Shown: positions 43,391-51,895, counted from the first letter of the stretch. The stretch: DNA of 64,000 nucleotides from Martinezella rhizogenes (GCA_013322215.1 JAAMEZ010000036.1:62001-126000); one strand, 5' to 3'. Translations and numbers: made by a program. The notes: generated from the sequence alone by a model not told the origin.

Positions 43391-43489
43391 GCAATTCCAG
43401 GAAAAGTGTATTGCGGTTTTCCGTCCGGAATTGCGTAAAAACAGAAGAATAGAGCCTTTTCGCGATTCGACGAAAAGCGAAAAGGCTCT
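43391..43489. repeat. RIME1-like palindromic element
   Basis: Two palindromes in tandem. 43391-43435: arms gcaattcc / ggaattgc with inner GGAAAA / TTTTCC. 43451-43489: a perfect 13-bp inverted repeat (AGAGCCTTTTCGC and its complement) with a 13-nt loop. The sequence and layout match the rhizobial RIME1 element as I remember it (about 108 bp, two large palindromes, intergenic). It lies between the SBP gene and the permease genes. Confidence 0.8.
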
Positions 43490-43519
43490 GGCGGCATCCG
43501 GCCACTGCGGCTGAAACCC

Positions 43520-44386
43520 ATGGCTCTTGTAAAACGCGCCGAAGGCAGGCTCTACCTGGCACCGCTTGTCGGGTTTCTGCTGCTGTTCCTCGGCTTTCCG
43601 GCTCTTCTCAATCTTCTCTATTCCGTTTCGACCGTCTCGTTCGAGACGTTGCGCAGCCCCCGGATCAGTGGCTTTAGCAATTACGTCACGGTGCTGACGG
43701 AAGCGGCATTCTGGCAATCCGTCTGGTTCTCCTTCCGCTTCGGCATCATCACCGCTATCGCGGAATGCCTGCTTGGCCTCTTCCTGGCAATTTTCCTCAA
43801 GCCGCTTTTGTCGGCGCGGCCCGTCCTGATGGCGCCGCTGATGCTGCCTTTGATGGTGGCGCCCGCCATGGTCGGCCTGATGTACCGCCTAGTGCTGCAT
43901 GAATTTGCCGGCCCCGTGCCCTATTATCTCTTCGAGTGGTTCGGAGACAGCCCTGCCTTTCTCGACTATCAGAACGCCTTCCGCACGCTCGTCGTCGTCG
44001 AAGTGCTGCAATGGACGCCCTTTGCCTTCCTCTTGTTCTACGTCGCCTATATCGCCATCCCGGAAGATGTGCGCGAGGCGGCAGCCCTGGACGGCGCGAC
44101 GGGCCTGCAGCGGCTTTTGCGCATCGACCTGCCCCTGATGCTGCCAACGCTGATCGTCGCCTTCTTCATCCGCTTCATCGACGGCTTCCGCGTGTTCGAC
44201 AATGTCTACGCCCTGACCGGCAGCGGCGCCGGCGGATCGACGACGTCGCTGTCGATCTACATCTACCAGGCCTTTTTCAAGGAGGGGGCCATCGGCAAGG
44301 CGGTTGCGGCCTCGGTCGTGCTGTTCATCACGTCGCTGCTGGTTCTCTATGGCCTGAACTGGCTGGGCGCGCGAAGGAAGAAATGA
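43520..44386 (+). CDS. CUT1 ABC importer permease, MalF type (amino-sugar cluster)
   Basis: 288 aa inner-membrane protein with six membrane segments. The EAA loop is VREAAALDGATGLQRLLRIDLP. ATG 43520 lacks a strong ribosome site because the RIME1-like element ends only 30 bp upstream. It pairs with the MalG-type permease starting one base after its stop. No ATPase gene follows, so an ATPase from another locus (for example 31878) is needed. Confidence 0.9.
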   Translation: MALVKRAEGRLYLAPLVGFLLLFLGFPALLNLLYSVSTVSFETLRSPRISGFSNYVTVLTEAAFWQSVWFSFRFGIITAIAECLLGLFLAIFLKPLLSARPVLMAPLMLPLMVAPAMVGLMYRLVLHEFAGPVPYYLFEWFGDSPAFLDYQNAFRTLVVVEVLQWTPFAFLLFYVAYIAIPEDVREAAALDGATGLQRLLRIDLPLMLPTLIVAFFIRFIDGFRVFDNVYALTGSGAGGSTTSLSIYIYQAFFKEGAIGKAVAASVVLFITSLLVLYGLNWLGARRKK

Positions 44387-44387
44387 G

Positions 44388-45209
44388 ATGTTGAAACCCT
44401 TGCGCTGGATCGTCTACGCCATCGTGGTCTCCGCCATGAACTTTCCGATCCTCGTTACCCTCATCACCTCGTTCAAGACGACGCGCGAAATCTCCAGCAA
44501 TCCCGGCCTGTGGATCGAACAGCCCACCTTCGACAACTATCTGAAGGTACTGACGGACACCGAGCGCTTCAACATTTTCCTCTATCTCGCAAACAGCGTG
44601 GCGGCGGCGCTGATCGGCACGCTGCTGGCGATTCTGCTTACCTTCCCCGCGGCTTACGTGATCGCCCGCAGCGAGACCGGACAAAAGCTCCTGCTTCCGC
44701 TCGTCATCAACCTGCGCGCCGTGCCGCTGGTCGTCTTCGCGATCCCGCTTTACATGATGTATCAGTGGCTAGGGCTGCTCGACACCCGGATCGGCCTCGG
44801 ACTTATCCTGACGATCGTCAACATCCCGCTGGCGCTGGTCATGCTGGTCAACGCCATATCCGACATACCGGTGGAGCTCGACGAAGCCGCGACGGTCGAT
44901 GGAGCCAGCGTCTTCCAGATCATGATCAGGATCATTCGGCCGGTGATCCGCCCCGCGCTCGTCACCACCTTCATCTTCGGCTTCATCACTGCCTGGAACG
45001 AATTCCTCTTCGGGCTGATGCTGACGACCAACCATGCAGTGCCGATGACGGTCGGCGCCTCGTTTTTCTTCGCGGCCAGCGGCGGTGGCGTGCAATGGGG
45101 GCTGGCATCCGCGGTCATGATCCTCGGCGCCCTGCCGCCGGCTCTACTCGGCCTCGTGATGTATCGCCAGCTTTCCGGCTCGATGACTGCAGGTGCGGTC
45201 AAAGGTTAG
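44388..45209 (+). CDS. CUT1 ABC importer permease, MalG type (amino-sugar cluster)
   Basis: 273 aa with six hydrophobic segments and the MalG EAA motif LDEAATVDGASVFQIMIRIIRP. It starts one base after the upstream permease stop and ends the cluster that begins with gntR at 39662. A hairpin at 45244-45266 separates it from the convergent liv genes. Transport of a NanE/NanK substrate is inferred from context only. Confidence 0.92.
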   Translation: MLKPLRWIVYAIVVSAMNFPILVTLITSFKTTREISSNPGLWIEQPTFDNYLKVLTDTERFNIFLYLANSVAAALIGTLLAILLTFPAAYVIARSETGQKLLLPLVINLRAVPLVVFAIPLYMMYQWLGLLDTRIGLGLILTIVNIPLALVMLVNAISDIPVELDEAATVDGASVFQIMIRIIRPVIRPALVTTFIFGFITAWNEFLFGLMLTTNHAVPMTVGASFFFAASGGGVQWGLASAVMILGALPPALLGLVMYRQLSGSMTAGAVKG

Positions 45210-45243
45210 CGTCGACGGGTCTTGCGACCCGGAACATCGTCGA

Positions 45244-45266
45244 AAGCTGGAGCAATGCTCCAGCTT
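45244..45266. terminator. Bidirectional hairpin between convergent operons
   Basis: Perfect 10-bp stem AAGCTGGAGC / GCTCCAGCTT with a 3-nt loop (aat) in the 71-bp gap between the plus-strand permease stop (45209) and the minus-strand livM-type stop (45281). Short T-runs follow weakly on both strands. Position and symmetry suggest a shared terminator. Confidence 0.7.
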
Positions 45267-45280
45267 GTTCAGGCGCTACG

Positions 45281-46267
45281 CTATGAAGCGACGTTGCTCT
45301 CATCCGCGGTCGGTTTTCGTTGCGGCACGACCGCCGATCGCCGTCGCGGCATATCGCCGAAAAGACCGCCGGGACGCACGAGCAGGATGATGCAGAGCAT
45401 GACGCCGATCGCGACGATCTGTAGCGAGGCGGCGCGCGCCTGCTGTTCGGGCGAAAAGAGGACGCTCGTCAGCGCACCGGAACCGGCCCAGATCGCCCAA
45501 ACCAGAACGCTGCCGACGATGGCACCCTTGTTGCTGCCGGAGCCGCCGACGATCAGCATAACCCAGACTTGAAAGGTCAGGATCGGAAGGTAGTTGTCCG
45601 GTGCGATGAAGCCGATGAAATGCGCCTGTATGGCGCCGGCAAGCCCCATGATCGCGCCGCCGACGGCAAAGGCCTGTACACGGTAGAAGCGGGCGCTCTT
45701 TCCAAGCGAAATGGCGGCACGCTCGTCTTCGCGCAGCGCCTTAAGGACACGCCCCCAGGGGCTTTTCGCCAGATGCTCGAGCGCGAAATAAACGATCAGC
45801 ATCACGACAACGACGACGCCGAGATTGGCGAGATTGAAAAGCAACGGGGTTTCGGCAAGGCTGGAAAATGGCCGCGGAATGAAACCGATGCCAAAGGGGC
45901 CGCCGGTCAGCTTCTGCGCATTCAAGGCCACAAGCTGGACGACGACAGCGACGCCGAAGGTGGTGATCGCCAGATAATCGGATTTCAACCGTAGCGTCGC
46001 CACGCCGATGATGGCCGCAGCAAGCCCCGCAACGACTATCGCGCCCAGCCAACCGACGACGATCGGCAGATCGAAGCCACCGAGCCGCCCGGCGGTATCG
46101 GGTGTCGTCAGCAGGGCCGAGGTATAGGCACCGATGGCAACGAAGCCGGCGAGACCGACATTGAAGAGACCGGTCAGGCCCCATTGCAGGTTCAGCCCGA
46201 GCGTGATGAAGGAAAAAATCAGTGCCGTGGTCAGAAAGAAAGCGCCGTAGCCAACAATGTCCATCAT
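45281..46267 (-). CDS. Branched-chain-type ABC permease, LivM family
   Basis: 328 aa from ATG 46267, overlapping the LivH-type stop (ATGA). A second ATG follows immediately. The protein has about eight hydrophobic segments and the LivM signature GLTGLFNVGLAGFVAIGAYTSA. A glycine-rich MLIVGGSGSNKGAIVGSVL near residue 260 is also characteristic. It is the last gene of a four-gene operon (LivG, LivF, LivH, LivM order) reading away from the GntR(FCD) gene at 48835. The binding protein is probably the LivK-type protein at 51949, on the other side of the divergent promoter. The ligand need not be an amino acid; members also import aromatic acids, amides and urea. Confidence 0.92.
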   Translation of the reverse strand: MMDIVGYGAFFLTTALIFSFITLGLNLQWGLTGLFNVGLAGFVAIGAYTSALLTTPDTAGRLGGFDLPIVVGWLGAIVVAGLAAAIIGVATLRLKSDYLAITTFGVAVVVQLVALNAQKLTGGPFGIGFIPRPFSSLAETPLLFNLANLGVVVVVMLIVYFALEHLAKSPWGRVLKALREDERAAISLGKSARFYRVQAFAVGGAIMGLAGAIQAHFIGFIAPDNYLPILTFQVWVMLIVGGSGSNKGAIVGSVLVWAIWAGSGALTSVLFSPEQQARAASLQIVAIGVMLCIILLVRPGGLFGDMPRRRSAVVPQRKPTADESNVAS

Positions 46268-47172
46268 CGCTCTCTTACTCCGAAAAGGCCGATCGGCCGG
46301 ACGAACAGGACTGCCATCAGGATGATGAAGGAGATGGCGGCACGCCATTCCGCTCCGATCAGCTGAACGGCACCCGCCTCGGCAAGACCAATAATGAGGC
46401 CGCCGAGAACCGCGCCCGGCACGCTGCCGATACCGCCGAGAATGGCGGCGGCGAACATCGGCAGCAGCATATCGAAGCCCATCAACGGGCGGATCTGCAC
46501 GAGAATGCCGATCATCACGCCAGCGACGCATGCCAGCCCTCCGCCGATCAGCCAGGTGACGCGCACGACCTTGGCGACATCGATGCCGACGACGCGGGCA
46601 AGCGCCGGGTTCTGACTGAGCGCCTGCATGGAGCGGCCCGTCTGCGTTCTCGTCATCAGCATGTGAACGCCAGATACAAGCAGCGCCGTGACGATCAGAA
46701 GCGCAATCTGATCGGGCGTGATGCGGATGCCGAAGCCGATAGGCATGGCGATCTGGATGGCGCGGCTGAAATAGGTCGGACGCGAGGTGAAGAGGAATTC
46801 GAGCAGGCTACGAAGCGCCATGGAGGCGCCGAAGCTTGCCATGACGACGATGATCGACTGCCCCTTGGCCCGCAACCTGGCAAACAGCACTTTATCCAGC
46901 GCCAGGGCAAGAACGCCGGTAAAGCCCATCGCGACGATCACCGCGACAATCAGCGGCCAGCCGAAGGAAAGCGGACCGATCGGCGCGACCTTGCCGAAGA
47001 TGGCGCCGACGGCGCTGACGACGGCAAGCGTCGCATAGGTGCCCCAGGCCATGAAATCGCCATGGGCGAAATTGGAAAAGCGCAGGATCGAATAGGTAAG
47101 CGTGACACCGATGGCGCCAAGACCGATCATCGAGCCTGTCAGCAATCCGTCAACGATAAATTGCAGGTTCAT
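46264..47172 (-). CDS. Branched-chain-type ABC permease, LivH family
   Basis: 302 aa from ATG 47172, overlapping the LivF stop by ATGA. A long hydrophobic protein whose LivH motif is LRFSNFAHGDFMAWGTYA (residues about 30-47), with VVGIDVAKVVRVTWLIGGGL later. It forms the channel with the LivM-type subunit. All four liv genes overlap their neighbours, so they are translated as one unit. Longer N-terminal readings exist but belong to the overlapping livF frame. Confidence 0.92.
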   Translation of the reverse strand: MNLQFIVDGLLTGSMIGLGAIGVTLTYSILRFSNFAHGDFMAWGTYATLAVVSAVGAIFGKVAPIGPLSFGWPLIVAVIVAMGFTGVLALALDKVLFARLRAKGQSIIVVMASFGASMALRSLLEFLFTSRPTYFSRAIQIAMPIGFGIRITPDQIALLIVTALLVSGVHMLMTRTQTGRSMQALSQNPALARVVGIDVAKVVRVTWLIGGGLACVAGVMIGILVQIRPLMGFDMLLPMFAAAILGGIGSVPGAVLGGLIIGLAEAGAVQLIGAEWRAAISFIILMAVLFVRPIGLFGVRER

Positions 47173-47918
47173 GCCGCACCTCCATTTGCCGAAGCCGCGG
47201 GTCGCTGGCCGAGGTAGAGTTCGGCAACGACAGGGTTGTTCCAAAGCTCCGATGCAACTCCTTCATGCCTGTCCTTGCCCTCGACGAGCACATAGGCGCG
47301 GTCGCCGATGGCTAGCGCCGCCTTGGCATTCTGCTCGACCAGTAGAATAGTGACGCCGGATTTGCGGATTTCTGTCAGCATATTGAAAACCATCGAGACG
47401 AATTTCGGCGAGAGGCCGGCCGAAGGCTCATCGAGGACGAGAAGCTTCGGGTGCACGATGAGGGCACGCGCAACGGCCAGCATCTGGCGCTGCCCTCCGG
47501 AGAGATTGCCGGCCGCGATGCGGCGATGGCGAGCGAGATCCGGAAAGGTTGCGTACATTTCTTCGATGCGGCTCGGCACGTCCTTCGGCTTCAGAATGCC
47601 GCCAGCCACCTTCAGATTGTCTTCAACAGACATCAGCGGAAAGACATTTTCCGTCTGCGGCACGAAGGCTAGGCCTAGCCGCACCATGGTGTGTGCGGGC
47701 GCACTCGTGATATCCCTGCCGGCCAGTTCCACCGTGCCGCTTTCGACCGGAACCAGACCGGCAACGGCCTTGATAAAGCTCGATTTTCCGGCACCATTGG
47801 GACCGAGAACGACGACGATTTCCTTCTCCGCCACCGTAATCGAAGCCCCGCGAACAATCGGGACGCCAGGCTCATAACCCGCGACAAGATTGCGGACGCT
47901 CAACACCGGTTCGCTCAT
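47169..47918 (-). CDS. Branched-chain-type ABC ATPase, LivF family
   Basis: 249 aa from ATG 47918 (ATGA overlap with LivG). Walker A GPNGAGKSS, Q-loop FVPQTENVFPLMSVEDNL, signature LSGGQRQMLAVARAL, Walker B LLVLDEPSAGLSP, switch VEQNAKAAL. The length matches LivF. It pairs with LivG to drive the LivHM channel of the catabolic cluster at 45.3-54.6 kb. Confidence 0.93.
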   Translation of the reverse strand: MSEPVLSVRNLVAGYEPGVPIVRGASITVAEKEIVVVLGPNGAGKSSFIKAVAGLVPVESGTVELAGRDITSAPAHTMVRLGLAFVPQTENVFPLMSVEDNLKVAGGILKPKDVPSRIEEMYATFPDLARHRRIAAGNLSGGQRQMLAVARALIVHPKLLVLDEPSAGLSPKFVSMVFNMLTEIRKSGVTILLVEQNAKAALAIGDRAYVLVEGKDRHEGVASELWNNPVVAELYLGQRPAASANGGAA

Positions 47919-48712
47919 GCCGCGCCTCCCAGATAGGCTTCGATGACGCGCGGATCGCGAGCAACCTCCTCCGGCGTTCCCTCGCAAAGCAGCTGGCCGC
48001 TCGCCATCACAAGCACGCGGTGACACAGGCGCGTCACCATATCGATATTGTGCTCAATGAGGAGAAAGGTGACGCCGCGCTGATTGATATCGCGGATGCG
48101 GTCGATGATCGTTTCCAGAAGAGTCGCGTTGACGCCGGCCGCCGGCTCATCGAGCAAAATCAGGGCCGGATCGGCCATCATGACGCGGGCAAGCTCGAGA
48201 AGCTTGCGCTGACCGCCCGACAAAACGCGTGCCGGTTCATGCGCCAGACGCGTCAGGTGAACGAGTTCGAGCAGGTCCATCGCCTTGGCATGGGCAACCT
48301 TCTCCTGCGCGGCGACTTTCCAAGGCTGCAGGAAATTCGACAGCAGCCGCTCTCCGGCCTGGTCCTGGGCAGACAGCATGACATTGTCGAGAAGTGTCAG
48401 ATTGGGAAAAGGCCGCGGTATCTGAAAGGTCCGGCCAAGACCGCGACCAATGCGGCGATGAGCCGCCTCGCCTGCAACTTCGGCACCGTTCAGGACGATG
48501 TCACCGCTGCTCGGCGCAACACTGCCAGCCAGAAGGTCGAACATCGTCGTCTTCCCGGCGCCGTTCGGGCCGATCAAGCCGAGGATCTCGCCCTGGCGCA
48601 CATGGAAGGAAACGTCGTTGACGGCCACCAGGCCGCCGAAACGCCGCACCACGTTTCTTGCCGTCAGAACAGGCCGGGCTTCCTCCCCATGCTGTTCAAC
48701 TGTCGTACTCAT
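47915..48712 (-). CDS. Branched-chain-type ABC ATPase, LivG family
   Basis: 265 aa, ATG 48712 behind GAGGGATC. Walker A GPNGAGKTT, FQIPRPFPNLTLLDNVM (LivG-type Q-loop), signature LSGGQRKLLELARVMM, Walker B LILLDEPAAGVNATL, switch IEHNIDMV. It is the first gene of the minus-strand liv operon and diverges from the GntR gene across a 122-bp gap with TGATCAC palindromes, which probably carry the repressor site. Confidence 0.93.
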   Translation of the reverse strand: MSTTVEQHGEEARPVLTARNVVRRFGGLVAVNDVSFHVRQGEILGLIGPNGAGKTTMFDLLAGSVAPSSGDIVLNGAEVAGEAAHRRIGRGLGRTFQIPRPFPNLTLLDNVMLSAQDQAGERLLSNFLQPWKVAAQEKVAHAKAMDLLELVHLTRLAHEPARVLSGGQRKLLELARVMMADPALILLDEPAAGVNATLLETIIDRIRDINQRGVTFLLIEHNIDMVTRLCHRVLVMASGQLLCEGTPEEVARDPRVIEAYLGGAA

Positions 48713-48764
48713 GAGATCCCTCTGGCCGGAAAGCGATCGTCGTCGCCTCCCTGATTATTTGATT

Positions 48765-48788
48765 TGTGATCACACTTGCATTGATCAC
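48765..48788. promoter_or_regulatory. Paired TGATCAC palindromes, candidate GntR(FCD) operator
   Basis: A perfect 10-bp palindrome TGTGATCACA at 48765-48774 and a second TTGATCAC copy at 48781-48788 put TGATCAC at 48767 and 48782, 15 bp apart. They lie in the divergent promoter between livG (start 48712) and the GntR gene (start 48835). A regulator site for both operons is inferred from symmetry, spacing and position. Confidence 0.65.
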
Positions 48789-48834
48789 GCTAATCAGCTT
48801 TAATCCTCTTCGCAAGCCGAAAAAGGGATTTCGA

Positions 48835-49569
48835 ATGCAAAAGGCCACCGCCGAAAAGAGCGATCCGATTGCCGCACAGCTTGCGCCAGTGGGGCGAGAA
48901 ACGGTTCAGGACAGAGTCTATCTGGAACTGCGCCGCGCGCTGATCGGCGGCCTTTTCGAGCCGAGCCAGGTGTTGACGATCCGTGGCTTGGCCGATGCAT
49001 TGATGACCAGCACCATGCCGGTGCGTGAGGCTCTCGGTCGGTTGATTACCGAGAAAGCGCTGGAAGCCCTCCCCAACCGATCCGTCCGCGTGCCGCCGAT
49101 CACGCTTGAGCGCATGGATGATCTTCTGCGCGCCCGTATCCTCATCGAAGGCGAAGCGATCGCGCTTGCCGCAACCCGCATGACATCTCGGCAGATTACG
49201 ACCATCGAAAGCATGCTCGGCGAATGGGACGAGATGCGCGCGCTGAAGCATAAGAAGGACGTCGACCGCGAGGTGACGCTCAACCAAGCTTTCCATTTTG
49301 AGATCTATCGCGCCTGCGGCTCCGCCGTCCTGATCCCGATGATCGAAAGCCTTTGGCTACAGTCCGGCCCCTGTATCCGCGTCGCTATCTATGCCTTCTC
49401 GGATGCCGGCGAAATCGACACCGCCCATTATCACCGCACGATCGTCAAGGCGATTGCCGCACAGGATGCAAAAGAAGCCCGCGATGCGCTGGTTGCAGAC
49501 ATCAGCCGGCCATTCACCTTCCTGCGCAACAAACTGGAAGCCGAAGCCAAGAAGGGCCAATCCGCATGA
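48835..49569 (+). CDS. GntR-family regulator with FCD domain
   Basis: 244 aa from ATG 48835 (AAAAAGGGA upstream); a longer reading from 48766 would cross the palindromic site. A winged helix (about 25-90: LRRALIGGLFEPSQVLTIRG then ALMTSTMPVREALGRLITEK) is followed by an FCD ligand domain (about 100-235) with metal-ligand His/Asp/Glu positions such as FHFEIYRACGS and HYHRTIVKAI. FCD regulators sense organic acids, amino acids or sugar acids. It is coupled to DUF3830 by ATGA overlap and should control both the liv operon and the plus-strand catabolic genes. Confidence 0.9.
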   Translation: MQKATAEKSDPIAAQLAPVGRETVQDRVYLELRRALIGGLFEPSQVLTIRGLADALMTSTMPVREALGRLITEKALEALPNRSVRVPPITLERMDDLLRARILIEGEAIALAATRMTSRQITTIESMLGEWDEMRALKHKKDVDREVTLNQAFHFEIYRACGSAVLIPMIESLWLQSGPCIRVAIYAFSDAGEIDTAHYHRTIVKAIAAQDAKEARDALVADISRPFTFLRNKLEAEAKKGQSA

Positions 49570-50054
49570 GCCAACGCGCCATCAAAATCACAGAACCACG
49601 CTCAGGCCTCAGCGTCCTTGCACCACTGCTGGATGCCAAGGCGCCCGACAATGCCGCCTTTTTCTGGCATTACCTCAGCGACCCGCGCGTCGTCGGCGGT
49701 ATTCATGCCATGTGGACCGGGCCGGAAATTTCCTGCCCGATCCCGCCGGCTCATCTCAAGGATGCGTCCTACGCGAACGCCCTGCCCGCCGAGAATGCAA
49801 CGCTGACGCCGCAGCCCGGCGATATCGTGCTCAGCTATGTGCCGCCGCGCATGTGGGGCGGCAATCCCGATGCGATCTTCGATATCGGACTTTTCTATGG
49901 ACCGGGCGCACGCCTGCTCTTCCCGATCGGCTGGCTTGCCGGCAGCGTCGTCGCGCAGGTGCGGACGGAAGAACGCGAGCAGTTCGCCGCCGCCTGCGGC
50001 GTCATCCGTCGCAACGGTGCCTGTGACGTCACCTTCGAACGCGCGGAGATCTGA
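49566..50054 (+). CDS. DUF3830 family protein (cyclophilin-like fold)
   Basis: 162 aa from ATG 49566, overlapping the regulator stop. The sequence (FFWHYLSDPRVVGGIHAMWTG, then GDIVLSYVPPRMWGGNPDAI and FDIGLFYGPGARLLFPIGWL) matches DUF3830, whose members have a cyclophilin-like beta barrel and unknown activity. The conserved W, H and PP-RMWGG residues are all present. DUF3830 genes often sit beside ABC importers and amino-acid or amine catabolic genes. Here it is the first enzyme-like gene of the plus-strand operon. An enzymatic or binding role on the imported compound is inferred. Confidence 0.85.
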   Translation: MSQRAIKITEPRSGLSVLAPLLDAKAPDNAAFFWHYLSDPRVVGGIHAMWTGPEISCPIPPAHLKDASYANALPAENATLTPQPGDIVLSYVPPRMWGGNPDAIFDIGLFYGPGARLLFPIGWLAGSVVAQVRTEEREQFAAACGVIRRNGACDVTFERAEI

Positions 50055-50055
50055 C

Positions 50056-50409
50056 ATGACCGCCGCAAACGACGACAGTTTCGAGCTGTTCGACCTCAGA
50101 GTCGAGGCCATTATCCCTGAGGGCAAGCCGATCTATTGCGGCGCCAAGCCGGGCGACTATTTCGAGCTCAAGGGCGAAATGCTGTCCCTGCCGCCAGGCC
50201 AGGGCTTTTCGATTTACTCGATATCGGCCGTCCTGCCGCTGCTTGCAGCCAAGCAACGACCCACTCACAAGAATGACTGGATGACCTCGGATGCGGACAT
50301 CGCCTGCCCCGACCCCAACTGCGCGAGCCGGCTGCGGATCGTCAGAACGGGCAAGCGGCGGTTCAGCCATGCTGAAACGACGGCCGTGCCGTTGCTGGAA
50401 GGAGAATGA
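50056..50409 (+). CDS. TIGR04076 family small protein
   Basis: 117 aa, start one base after the DUF3830 stop. It matches TIGR04076: FELFDLRVEAIIPEGKPIYC, GDYFELKGEMLSLPPGQGFS, IYSISAVLPLLAAKQRPTHK and NDWMTSDADIACPDPNCASR with two conserved cysteines (CPDPNC) in the C-terminal third. The cysteines could bind a metal. No biochemical function is established for the family to my knowledge. It is coupled to the aldo/keto reductase downstream, so it belongs to the same pathway. Confidence 0.82.
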   Translation: MTAANDDSFELFDLRVEAIIPEGKPIYCGAKPGDYFELKGEMLSLPPGQGFSIYSISAVLPLLAAKQRPTHKNDWMTSDADIACPDPNCASRLRIVRTGKRRFSHAETTAVPLLEGE

Positions 50410-50414
50410 ACCGC

Positions 50415-51470
50415 ATGACCGCCAAGACTTTTGAGCTCAGCCCCGGATATTCAATCTCGCGCGTCATCCGAGGCGGCTGGCAGCTTGCCGGAGGACACGG
50501 TGCCATCGACCGCGCCCAGGCCGTAACCGACCTGATTGCCGCCTTCGATGTCGGCATCCGCACCTATGATTGCGCTGACATCTATACCGGCGTTGAGGAA
50601 CTGATCGGCGAGGCGCGCGAGCGCCTGCGCAACGAACGGGGTGCGGAAGCTGCAGGTGCCATGAAGGTGCACACCAAGCTCGTGCCCGATCTCGAGAAAC
50701 TGGCAAAGATCAGCCGCGACTATATCCGAGGGATCGTCGACAAGTCGCTGAGCAAGCTGAAGACCGAGCAGCTCGATCTGGTGCAGTTTCACTGGTGGGA
50801 TTACGCCCTGCCCGGCTATCTCGAAGCGCTAAGCTGGCTGGACGAGATGCACCGGGAAGGAAAGGTCCGCAATGTCGGCACGACGAATTTCGACACGCCG
50901 CACATTGCCGAGATCCTGAAAGCCGGCATTCCGCTGGTCAGCCAGCAGCTGCAATATTCGGTTCTCGATCAGCGGCCGTCGCACAGCCTCGCCAAGCTAG
51001 CTGCTGAGAATGACGTGAGATTTCTCTGCTACGGCTCGGTGGCTGGCGGCTTCCTGAGCGACAAATGGCTCGGACAGCCGGAGCCCGAGATGCCGCTCGA
51101 GAACCGCTCGCTCGTCAAATACAAGCTGATCATCGATGACTTCGGCGGCTGGGAGCTGTTCCAATCACTGCTTGGTACGCTGAGGACTATCGGCGATCGC
51201 CATGGCGTCGATATCGCCACGATCGCCAGCGCCTGGGTGCTGGAACAGCCGCAGGTGGCCGCCGTCATCGTCGGCGCCCGCAATCAGGCGCATGCGCTTG
51301 CCAACGCCAAGATCATGGATATCGCCCTCTCGGACGACGACCGCCGGCAGATCGCCGGCATCATCGCCCAAAGCCCTGGCCTCGAAGGTGACGTCTATAC
51401 GCTGGAGCGCGATCGCACCGGCAGGCACGGCTCGATCATGCATTACAACCTCAATGCGGGGAAGGTATGA
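50415..51470 (+). CDS. Aldo/keto reductase
   Basis: 351 aa from ATG 50415. GGAG lies too close to the ATG at 50406, which overlaps the previous stop and remains an alternative. (beta/alpha)8 NADPH-dependent reductase: GGWQLAGGHGAIDRAQAVTD, Asp/Tyr site in YDCADIYTGVEELIGEA, catalytic Lys in KVHTKLVPD, then DLVQFHWWDYALPGY and GTTNFDTPHIAEIL. The usual catalytic His appears within QFHWWD. It reduces or oxidises an aldehyde/ketone or sugar. Overlap with genes on both sides shows it acts in the same pathway as DUF3830 and TIGR04076. Confidence 0.9.
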   Translation: MTAKTFELSPGYSISRVIRGGWQLAGGHGAIDRAQAVTDLIAAFDVGIRTYDCADIYTGVEELIGEARERLRNERGAEAAGAMKVHTKLVPDLEKLAKISRDYIRGIVDKSLSKLKTEQLDLVQFHWWDYALPGYLEALSWLDEMHREGKVRNVGTTNFDTPHIAEILKAGIPLVSQQLQYSVLDQRPSHSLAKLAAENDVRFLCYGSVAGGFLSDKWLGQPEPEMPLENRSLVKYKLIIDDFGGWELFQSLLGTLRTIGDRHGVDIATIASAWVLEQPQVAAVIVGARNQAHALANAKIMDIALSDDDRRQIAGIIAQSPGLEGDVYTLERDRTGRHGSIMHYNLNAGKV

Positions 51471-51895
51471 GCCAGGAATCGCCTCTTTTCCGAAAGGCCA
51501 GCGCCGAGGTCATCGATTTCCATCGCTTCTTCGAAGCCTGGTATGATGCCGAAACCGCCGGCAGCACCGATTTCGATCGCTGCGAGCTCACCTTCGGCCA
51601 TGCTTTCCGCATGATCCCGCCGACTGGCCGCATCTTCGATCGCGCTGAAACCATCGAGCTGATCCGTACAAATCGCGCGAGCTTTCGCGGGGATTTCAGT
51701 ATCGAGATTTCGGATATCCGCTCGAGCTTCGAAACCGAGGACACGATCGTTCTCACCTATGTCGAGGCGCAGATGCGCGCCGGCAAATATAGCCGGCGTC
51801 AAGCAAGCGCTCTTTTCACCGCAAGTTCATCGGCACCCAACGGCGTCGAATGGCAGCATCTGCATGAAACCTGGCTGCAGATGCCGGAGACCTGA
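51467..51895 (+). CDS. NTF2-like/SnoaL-type small protein
   Basis: 142 aa, ATG overlapping the reductase stop. The length and pattern (FHRFFEAWYDAETAGSTDFD, FGHAFRMIPPTGRIFDRAET, FETEDTIVLTYVEAQMR, WQHLHETWLQMPE) suggest a cone-shaped NTF2/DUF4440 fold, where an early Asp/Glu and a late His often line a pocket. Such proteins are isomerases, cyclases or binding proteins. I see no distinctive catalytic motif. Its place in the operon suggests it acts on the same metabolite. Confidence 0.65.
   Translation: MSQESPLFRKASAEVIDFHRFFEAWYDAETAGSTDFDRCELTFGHAFRMIPPTGRIFDRAETIELIRTNRASFRGDFSIEISDIRSSFETEDTIVLTYVEAQMRAGKYSRRQASALFTASSSAPNGVEWQHLHETWLQMPET

Noticed and set aside
45244..45266. RIME or REP element between the convergent operons
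   Set aside because: The hairpin is only 23 bp and does not share the RIME1 palindrome sequence; a simple shared terminator fits better.
46222..47217. 331-codon plus-strand frame opposite livH/livM
   Set aside because: Composition is biased to His/Asp/Arg as expected for the complement of a hydrophobic gene; no domain seen.
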